This document shows positions 1 through 5,997 of a stretch of 5,997 nucleotides of DNA, piece by piece; within the stretch, counting starts at the first letter, position 1; every line of letters starts with the position of its first letter. The DNA is from an uncultured Collinsella sp. (GTDB taxonomy: Bacteria > Actinomycetota > Coriobacteriia > Coriobacteriales > Coriobacteriaceae). Under the pieces are notes generated by a model that saw only the letters and a program-made list of their open reading frames with translations, searched no databases and was not told where the DNA came from. The position numbers and the translations under genes were made by a program. The DNA lies in contig CABUTH010000117.1 of the NCBI GenBank assembly GCA_902494465.1, positions 1 through 5,997 on the forward strand, written 5' to 3'.

Positions 1-800
1 CGGAAGGGGCGGTGCCCCGCCAACAAGCCATCAATGTTCTCACCCAAAACCGAATGGATGCACAGTGCCTCCTGCTGATCCTCAACGGAAAGCTCGGGCA
101 GGATGCCGGTCATACGGCGTGCGAGCATCGTCTTGCCCGATCCCGGAGACCCGATCATGAGCAAGCCGAGTTCTCCTGCCGCCGCAAGCGCCATGCCGCG
201 TTTAGCGACTTCCTGCCCCAGCACGTCTGCATAGTCGAGCTCGGGCTCAAAGGTCGCCTCGACACCCTCGGAATCCAAGTAGTGCCGTGCGGCATCGCCC
301 ATGCCGTGAGCAAGCTGAGACAGATGGTCGATAAAGCCGCAATCCACGCCCGCGAGTGGCACATGCTGGTCGGACCTGCCGGCGATAAAAGACAGCCCCA
401 TGTCGCGAGCCAATAGCTGAAACGCCACCTCGCCTTTGACAGGAAGCACCGTGCCGTCCAAGCCGAGCTCGCCGGCGATAAGACAACGATCGAGGTTGTC
501 GCGGGGAATCTGACCATCGGCCGCTAGAACCGCGATGGCGATGGGCAGATCAAAGCCGCTACCGGTCTTGCGAATATCGCCGGGCGCCAGATTGACCGTA
601 ATGCCCGAGCGCGGGATCTCAAAGCCGGCCGAGCGCATCGCACAGCGAATACGACCACGTGACTCCATCACCTCCATACTCGGGATGCCGAGCATCTGAA
701 TGCCCGGAACGCCGCCGGCAAGCGAGACCTCGACCGTGACGTGAATCGCCTCGACGCCGCGGATGCAGGCCGCGTGAACGGCAAACGTCTCGAACGCCAT
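1..800 (-). CDS. comM: ComM/YifB family AAA+ Mg-chelatase-like ATPase, C-terminal part beyond the left edge
   Basis: The reading frame starts at the ATG at 800-798 and runs off the left edge, giving 266 codons plus two bases. The product begins MAFETFAVHA. Residues ~15-140 match the N-terminal ChlI/Lon-protease-like domain (LAGGVPGIQMLGIP, TVNLAPGDIRKTG, FDLPIAIAVL, AGELGLDGTVLPVKG). The AAA+ domain follows at ~190 (DVLGQEVAKRG), with Walker A GSPGSGKT at 217-224 (Lys223). The visible end, GHRPF, is the start of the family's RPFRxPHH motif, so the rest of the ATPase domain lies off-window; full-length relatives are about 500 residues. In Vibrio, ComM is a hexameric helicase that drives branch migration during integration of transformed DNA; YifB elsewhere is poorly characterised. 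The start overlaps the yraN stop by one base (TGATG) with only a weak AGGTG upstream, so translation is probably coupled to yraN. Whether this organism is naturally competent cannot be told from here. Confidence 0.95.
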   Translation of the reverse strand, partial: MAFETFAVHAACIRGVEAIHVTVEVSLAGGVPGIQMLGIPSMEVMESRGRIRCAMRSAGFEIPRSGITVNLAPGDIRKTGSGFDLPIAIAVLAADGQIPRDNLDRCLIAGELGLDGTVLPVKGEVAFQLLARDMGLSFIAGRSDQHVPLAGVDCGFIDHLSQLAHGMGDAARHYLDSEGVEATFEPELDYADVLGQEVAKRGMALAAAGELGLLMIGSPGSGKTMLARRMTGILPELSVEDQQEALCIHSVLGENIDGLLAGHRPF

Positions 801-1285
801 CACGACACCTGCCAATCGAACGCGTTGTACTGATGCTCGATCTCGGCGATATGCCCGCCGCGAATGGTGACACCCACGGCATCGAAGCGGATCGCCTTGA
901 GCGGATAGTGCTCCATGAGATAGCAACTTGCGATACGGCGATACCGACGCTGTTTTTGGGCATCCACGGCCTCCTCGGGAAAGACCCGCGTGGTGCAATC
1001 CAGGGCGACGCGCCTGGTCTTGACCTCGGCCATCACCACGACATCGTCAAGCTCATCGAGCAGCACCAGATCGGCCTCGCCCTCGGTGCAACGATAACCC
1101 TGCTCCAGCAAGGTGTAGCCGCGCTCGTTAAAGTAGTCGATGGTGATTAGCTCGCCCAGCATGCCCAGCTCACGGGGACTGAGTCCCTTGATAAACTCGG
1201 GCGCCATCGCCCCGCAGTCGAGCTCGCCGTTTTCCCAACGCTCCTTGAGCTGCTGCGTCTTGCTCTTTTTGCTTGCGGCACTCAT
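800..1285 (-). CDS. yraN: YraN/UPF0102 family putative endonuclease
   Basis: This encodes 161 residues from the ATG at 1285 (MSAASKKSK). The start is fixed by an excellent AAAGGAG Shine-Dalgarno at 1291-1297, five bases upstream; a longer form from a TTG at 1375 lacks such a site. The core shows the restriction-endonuclease-like (PD-(D/E)xK) pattern of UPF0102: GEL..DYFNERGY with Glu45 (44-57), then EGEADLVLLD (68-77, Glu70 and Asp72), then AEVKTRR (86-92, Glu87 and Lys89), and a C-terminal RRYRRIASCYL helix region. Family members are usually about 115-130 residues; here roughly 35 extra N-terminal residues, charged and Lys/Glu-rich, precede the core. The family is predicted to be a nuclease and often sits beside comM and dprA, so a role in DNA processing or recombination is inferred, not shown. 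Its stop overlaps the comM start. Family assignment is firm; substrate is unknown. Confidence 0.92.
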   Translation of the reverse strand: MSAASKKSKTQQLKERWENGELDCGAMAPEFIKGLSPRELGMLGELITIDYFNERGYTLLEQGYRCTEGEADLVLLDELDDVVVMAEVKTRRVALDCTTRVFPEEAVDAQKQRRYRRIASCYLMEHYPLKAIRFDAVGVTIRGGHIAEIEHQYNAFDWQVS

Positions 1286-1290
1286 GGGAT

Positions 1291-1297
1291 CTCCTTT
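1291..1297 (-). promoter_or_regulatory. Ribosome binding site deciding the yraN start
   Basis: On the minus strand this reads AAAGGAG, five bases before ATG 1285. It decides for the 161-residue YraN over the 191-codon open frame that begins with TTG at 1375. Confidence 0.85.
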
Positions 1298-1345
1298 CCC
1301 GCACACTGCATTGCCCCGATGATGAGGGCACCTTTCATGCGGGTA

Positions 1346-1375
1346 AGTACAGGAAGCAAACCAAAAGCTGACCAA
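1346..1375 (-). promoter_or_regulatory. Weak candidate sigma70-type promoter for yraN-comM
   Basis: On the minus strand TTGGTC (1370-1375) and TGTACT (1346-1351) are separated by 18 bases, about 60 bases before the yraN start and directly downstream of the rnhB terminator. Both hexamers deviate from consensus and the spacing is at the long limit. The main argument is position: a strong terminator at 1384-1424 implies that yraN-comM needs a promoter in this 100-base gap. Confidence 0.3.
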
Positions 1376-1383
1376 ATGCCGTC

Positions 1384-1424
1384 AAAAAAAGGGCCGTACG
1401 CAGCAATGCTGTTGCATACGGCCC
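1384..1424 (-). terminator. Intrinsic terminator after rnhB
   Basis: On the minus strand a long hairpin is followed by seven T residues (1384-1390). The outer stem GGGCCGTA/TACGGCCC is perfect (1391-1398 with 1417-1424). After one C/A mismatch, six further pairs (one of them G-T in the plus-strand reading) continue to a four-base loop around 1406-1409. It lies 50 bases past the rnhB stop and separates rnhB from yraN-comM. Confidence 0.9.
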
Positions 1425-1474
1425 GCTACCAGCAGGTTTATAAAACCCTAGAGGTCCCTGTCTCCACAATTGAC

Positions 1475-2263
1475 CTAGAAAAGGCGCTCAGTCTGCAGAA
1501 AGTTTCCGCAAAAGCTCACACGATGCAGTGGACAAAGTCCATGTTTTCGAATGGCCTCGATGTGCTCGGGGCTCGCATAGCCCTTCGATTCGGCCAGATG
1601 GTACTCGGGATACTCGGCGTCGTACTCAACCATCATCTCGTCACGCGTGACCTTTGCCATGATGGATGCCGCGGCGATACAGGCGATCTTGGCATCGCCC
1701 TTCACCACGTCGCGCTCATTGGGAACGGCGCCCAAGGGGTTGCCATCCATGAGGACGCAATCGGGCTCGAGCCCCGTATCGGCCACCGCACCCGCGACGG
1801 CAGCGCAGATGGCGCGGGCCATGCCCATATCATCGATATCCTTAGGCGCGATATGGCAAAAACCGATCGCCGTCGCCACCTCGGCAATCTTCACTGAGAG
1901 CAACTCGCGGCGCGCCGGCGTGAGCTTTTTGGAATCGTTGATGCCCCAGACACGCGGCTCCATAGGAAGGCAGACAGCGCATACCGTCAAAGGACCGGCC
2001 ACCGATCCGCGACCCACCTCGTCGACACCAACGACCACCCCATCGCCGCCAAGCTCACGCATAAGCTCGTACATGTCATTGACGCGCTCGCGCTCGGCAA
2101 GCTCTTTGGCATGGCGTTTGAGGGCGCGTTCGCAAGCCTTGATCACCTGCTGGCGCGGGTCCTCGCGATAATGCTCCACGAGGGCGGGAATCTCCTCAAA
2201 CGGAGCGCTCGCCAACTCACCGGCAACCTGCGATGCCGAAACCGAGCTCGTCATGTTGGCCAT
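1475..2263 (-). CDS. rnhB: Ribonuclease HII
   Basis: This cytoplasmic enzyme cuts the RNA strand of RNA-DNA hybrids, starting ribonucleotide excision repair and helping remove primers. The product is 262 residues from ATG 2263 (MANMTSSVS), chosen because AAGGAGG lies seven bases upstream; the ATG at 2281 lies upstream of that site and cannot use it. The catalytic DEDD set is visible: VGVDEVGRG (Asp81, Glu82), VLMDGN (Asp173) and AKVTRDEM (Asp208). Other family signatures are the NDSKKLTP segment (~109-116), SKGYASPEH (~226-234) and the C-terminal HRVSF. About 75 residues precede the catalytic core, an extension also present in Bacillus-type RnhB proteins of similar total length (about 255). 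It follows rplS, as in many genomes, but without the usual lepB between them. Transcription is probably by readthrough of the rplS terminator or from an unseen promoter, because only 29 bases separate its start from that terminator's T-run. Confidence 0.97.
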   Translation of the reverse strand: MANMTSSVSASQVAGELASAPFEEIPALVEHYREDPRQQVIKACERALKRHAKELAERERVNDMYELMRELGGDGVVVGVDEVGRGSVAGPLTVCAVCLPMEPRVWGINDSKKLTPARRELLSVKIAEVATAIGFCHIAPKDIDDMGMARAICAAVAGAVADTGLEPDCVLMDGNPLGAVPNERDVVKGDAKIACIAAASIMAKVTRDEMMVEYDAEYPEYHLAESKGYASPEHIEAIRKHGLCPLHRVSFCGNFLQTERLF

Positions 2264-2292
2264 ACCAGGCCCTCCTTGCATGTAAATCAGAT

Positions 2293-2322
2293 AAAAAGAA
2301 GGGCCACCCGAAGGTGACCCTT
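2293..2322 (-). terminator. Intrinsic terminator after rplS with UUCG tetraloop
   Basis: On the minus strand AAGGGTCACC-TTCG-GGTGGCCCTT forms a ten-pair stem (one G-U pair), occupying 2299-2322. It is followed by CTTTTTAT, with the T-run at 2293-2297. It lies 34 bases past the rplS stop and directly before rnhB, so it will set how much transcription reaches rnhB. Confidence 0.9.
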
Positions 2323-2323
2323 G

Positions 2324-2341
2324 TGTCCAAACGAGTGGACA
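2324..2341. repeat. Short inverted repeat in the rplS 3' untranslated region
   Basis: TGTCCA (2324-2329) and TGGACA (2336-2341) are perfect complements around a six-base loop. In the rplS transcript this makes a small hairpin immediately before the terminator stem, with one base between them. It may stabilise the mRNA end; no T-run follows, so it is not itself a terminator. Confidence 0.5.
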
Positions 2342-2356
2342 GACGCTGCGATCTTC

Positions 2357-2698
2357 TTAGCGCTTCTCGGGGATGCGAGCAGCCTTGCCCACCTTGTCGC
2401 GGAGGTAGTACAGCTTGGCGCGACGGACGCGACCATGACGAACGACCTCGAGCTTGGCGATCTTGGGGCTGTGAAGCGGGAAGGTACGCTCAACACCGAC
2501 ACCGAAGGACATCTTGCGGACGGTGAAGGTCTCGCGGGCACCGGCGCCGGCCATGCGGATGACGTCGCCCTGGAAGACCTGGATGCGCTCGCGGTCGCCT
2601 TCCTTAATGCGGTAGTGAACCTTGACGTTGTCGGCGACGCGAACCTGAGGAATGTCCTCGCGGATCTGCTGACGCTCGATTGCGCGGATGTAATCCAT
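2357..2698 (-). CDS. rplS: 50S ribosomal protein L19 (bL19)
   Basis: L19 is a bacterial large-subunit protein at the interface with the 30S subunit, contributing to an intersubunit bridge. The 113 residues from ATG 2698 ([11 protein letters not shown]) cover the whole family and match its usual 113-120 length. The diagnostic block [21 protein letters not shown] spans ~58-78, followed by the basic tail [22 protein letters not shown] (92-113). The start is ATG 2698 because AAGGA lies seven bases upstream; the in-frame TTG at 2704 is only one base from that site. In many bacteria rplS ends an rpsP-rimM-trmD-rplS operon. Here it stands alone, with a strong promoter and leader upstream and its own terminator downstream. 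Confidence 0.98.
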   Translation of the reverse strand: MDYIRAIERQQIREDIPQVRVADNVKVHYRIKEGDRERIQVFQGDVIRMAGAGARETFTVRKMSFGVGVERTFPLHSPKIAKLEVVRHGRVRRAKLYYLRDKVGKAARIPEKR

Positions 2699-2722
2699 GT
2701 GCAATTCCTTACTCTTCTAGAG

Positions 2723-2746
2723 GTGCCGTACCACCTTGGCCGGCAC
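2723..2746 (-). promoter_or_regulatory. Leader hairpin in the rplS 5' untranslated region
   Basis: On the minus strand GTGCCG (2741-2746) and CGGCAC (2723-2728) form a perfect six-pair stem. It is extended by GCC/GGT across a one-base bulge, with an AAGGT apical loop. It lies between the predicted promoter and the ribosome binding site, about 25 bases before the start codon. Ribosomal protein genes often carry leaders that bind their own product, including a known L19 leader in Bacillota, but I cannot match this one to a known family. Confidence 0.45.
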
Positions 2747-2767
2747 GTAGTTGAACAAACGTATTCG

Positions 2768-2795
2768 AGTATACACGCGCGGGTTTCTGCTGCAA
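2768..2795 (-). promoter_or_regulatory. Predicted sigma70-type promoter of rplS
   Basis: On the minus strand TTGCAG (2790-2795) and TATACT (2768-2773) are spaced 16 bases apart. An A/T-rich run just upstream (AAAAAATTGTT, about 2798-2808) resembles an UP element. This predicts a start near 2760 and a leader of about 60 bases. The good -10 and the A/T-rich upstream run fit a highly expressed ribosomal protein gene. Confidence 0.65.
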
Positions 2796-2832
2796 GAACA
2801 ATTTTTTACGCAGACAAAAAGACAAAACCCGC
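2779..2832. repeat. Nested inverted repeat around the rplS -35 region
   Basis: GCGGGTTT (2779-2786) and AAACCCGC (2825-2832) are perfect complements 38 bases apart. A second pair TCTGC/GCAGA (2786-2790 with 2810-2814) lies inside and shares one base with the outer left arm. The inner pair encloses the A/T-rich run. The left outer arm lies in the promoter spacer and the right arm just past the ppdK terminator stem. It could be an operator or an extra RNA stem in ppdK readthrough transcripts. Confidence 0.4.
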
Positions 2833-2837
2833 ACATG

Positions 2838-2869
2838 ATAACCGCCCGTCTCACGAATGAGACGGGCGG
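2838..2869 (-). terminator. Terminator after ppdK, perfect 12-pair stem with UUCG loop
   Basis: CCGCCCGTCTCA (2842-2853) and TGAGACGGGCGG (2858-2869) are perfectly complementary, with a TTCG loop on the minus strand. The stem ends 39 bases past the ppdK stop. The following tract is short (TTAT), so this is weak by the T-run criterion, but the stem is very stable. Further T-rich stretches follow at about 2815-2827. Confidence 0.75.
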
Positions 2870-2907
2870 CATGAAGGGGGCTACGCTAGGCGTCTAAACC
2901 CAAAACG

Positions 2908-5658
<2,751 letters not shown>

Positions 5659-5733
5659 GATACTTCCCCTTCCATGCGTTCTCGCACACGACCGTGGTAA
5701 CGAATCGACCCACCGGATGCGGGCCGTGAGGGA

Positions 5734-5762
5734 ACTATACGGCGCGTTTTGGGCAGGCTTGA
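5734..5762 (-). promoter_or_regulatory. Candidate ppdK promoter with good -10 and poor -35
   Basis: On the minus strand TATAGT (5734-5739) is a good -10 element, about 75 bases before the GTG start. Seventeen bases upstream the -35 position reads TCAAGC (5757-5762), which is far from TTGACA. A promoter of this shape usually needs an activator, which fits the repeats just upstream. The predicted start is near 5727, giving a leader of about 70 bases. Confidence 0.45.
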
Positions 5763-5780
5763 GCAGAGGGTGCGCGGTTT

Positions 5781-5828
5781 GGTAAACGTGCTAAAACTGG
5801 CGGTAAACGGTAGGTAAAGGTGGTTACC
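5781..5828. repeat. Phased GGTAAA direct repeats upstream of ppdK
   Basis: GGTAAA occurs at 5781-5786, 5802-5807 and 5813-5818 on the plus strand (TTTACC when read toward ppdK). The first two extend to GGTAAACG. Start-to-start distances are 21 and 11 bases, close to two turns and one turn of DNA, so all face one side of the helix. A related GGTTACC follows at 5822-5828. The array lies about 57-89 bases upstream of the predicted ppdK start. It looks like an operator for an activator, inferred from layout alone. Confidence 0.5.
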
Positions 5829-5898
5829 TTATGAAGATACCACTACAAGGAAAATGCAGGTCGGATGCGATGTTTTTGCTAAATCGCTTTACCGTTTA
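5804..5898. repeat. Nine-base inverted repeat spanning the small-ORF region
   Basis: TAAACGGTA (5804-5812) overlaps the second GGTAAA repeat, and its exact reverse complement TACCGTTTA lies at 5890-5898. The centres are 86 bases apart. The pair could be two operator copies in opposite orientation, allowing looping, or a long-range stem in a plus-strand RNA. Confidence 0.4.
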
Positions 5899-5935
5899 TC
5901 AGCATTATTTCCAAGTATTCTCTTTGGGTAGCTAA
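5831..5935 (+). CDS. Possible 34-residue small ORF or leader peptide
   Basis: An ATG at 5831 opens a 34-codon frame (MKIPLQGKCRSD... to ...QVFSLGS, stop TAA 5933-5935). AAAGGTGG lies seven bases upstream (5816-5823), a plausible ribosome binding site. An overlapping alternative in another frame starts at ATG 5854 (25 codons, MQVGCDVFAK..., stop 5931), preceded by AAGGA at closer spacing. Both stop just before the plus-strand terminator hairpin. The peptide is hydrophobic and aromatic in its second half and matches nothing I recognise. No clear plus-strand promoter is visible, and codon pattern cannot be judged at this length, so it may be chance. Confidence 0.22.
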   Translation: MKIPLQGKCRSDAMFLLNRFTVYQHYFQVFSLGS

Positions 5936-5954
5936 AAGAGCCCCATTACAGTTT

Positions 5955-5980
5955 GAGTCGTCCGAAAGGGCGGCTCTTTT
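5955..5980 (+). terminator. Plus-strand intrinsic terminator with GAAA tetraloop
   Basis: GAGTCGTCC (5955-5963) pairs with GGGCGGCTC (5968-5976) through nine pairs including two G-U, closed by a GAAA loop and followed by TTTT (5977-5980). The G-U pairs become C-A mismatches on the other strand, so this inner stem favours a plus-strand transcript. An alternative pairing AAAAGAGCC (5934-5942) with GGCTCTTTT (5972-5980) is perfect over nine bases and symmetrical. It could serve as an antiterminator or as a minus-strand terminator for a gene beyond the right edge. Confidence 0.6.
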
Positions 5981-5997
5981 CCGTTGCATGGCTATAC

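Larger units (their letters stand above)
5659..5997. other. 339-base region without a confident protein gene
   Basis: This stretch holds the ppdK leader and promoter (5659-5762), the phased GGTAAA array (5781-5828), the candidate small ORF (5831-5935) and the plus-strand terminator (5955-5980). It is visibly richer in A and T from about 5775 onward than the flanking coding DNA. I see no tRNA, known riboswitch or mobile element in it. The last 17 bases contain nothing I can assign. Confidence 0.6.

Noticed and set aside
619..963. Minus-strand 114-codon frame overlapping the yraN end and comM start
   Set aside because: It is out of frame with both ComM and YraN, each of which translates into clear family motifs over this span.
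1286..1375. Longer 191-residue YraN from a TTG at 1375
   Set aside because: The extra segment includes the yraN ribosome binding site itself and the likely promoter region, and no good site precedes the TTG.
1436..1448. GGTTT/AAACC small palindrome after rnhB
   Set aside because: A five-base stem with a three-base loop is easily chance, and the real terminator lies just downstream.
1319..2171. Plus-strand open frames opposite rnhB and the rnhB-yraN spacer
   Set aside because: They run through the terminator and antisense to a complete RNase HII gene; the peptides look like codon-shadow sequence.
2264..2281. Upstream ATG at 2281 as the rnhB start
   Set aside because: The AAGGAGG ribosome binding site lies downstream of it and is correctly spaced for ATG 2263.
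2699..2704. TTG start two codons before the rplS ATG
   Set aside because: The AAGGA site is only one base from TTG but seven from ATG 2698, and the ATG form matches the family length.

Overview
This GC-rich window carries five clear protein genes, all on the minus strand and almost gap-free except for short regulatory spacers. The ORF signatures suggest an anaerobic actinomycete of the Coriobacteriia (Collinsella-like). That placement is inference from the pyruvate phosphate dikinase (with a GGKTSHAAVIAR-type swivelling-domain motif), the short L19 and the overall base composition. No marker gene in the window proves it.

In the direction of transcription (right to left) the order is: a 339-base non-coding region (5659-5997) holding the ppdK promoter region, phased GGTAAA repeats and a plus-strand small-ORF/terminator element; ppdK (2908-5658, pyruvate, phosphate dikinase); a spacer with the ppdK terminator and the rplS promoter and leader; rplS (2357-2698, ribosomal protein L19); a terminator with a UUCG loop; rnhB (1475-2263, ribonuclease HII); a strong intrinsic terminator; yraN (800-1285, YraN/UPF0102 nuclease-fold protein); and comM/yifB (800 down to the left edge, 5' two-thirds or less of the gene), whose start codon overlaps the yraN stop.

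The rplS-rnhB-yraN-comM order is a widely conserved housekeeping and DNA-processing neighbourhood: ribosome assembly, ribonucleotide removal from DNA, then a nuclease-fold protein and an AAA+ protein linked in other bacteria to recombination of imported DNA. Here the set is split by terminators into at least three transcription units. ppdK is a separate carbon-metabolism gene with its own promoter region and terminator.

I found no mobile element, CRISPR array, tRNA or rRNA, and no convincing new protein system. The least explained stretch is 5740-5997, with helically phased direct repeats, a 9-base long-range inverted repeat, two overlapping small ORFs and a plus-strand terminator with a possible competing stem. 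The second is the rplS promoter/leader region at 2700-2870.
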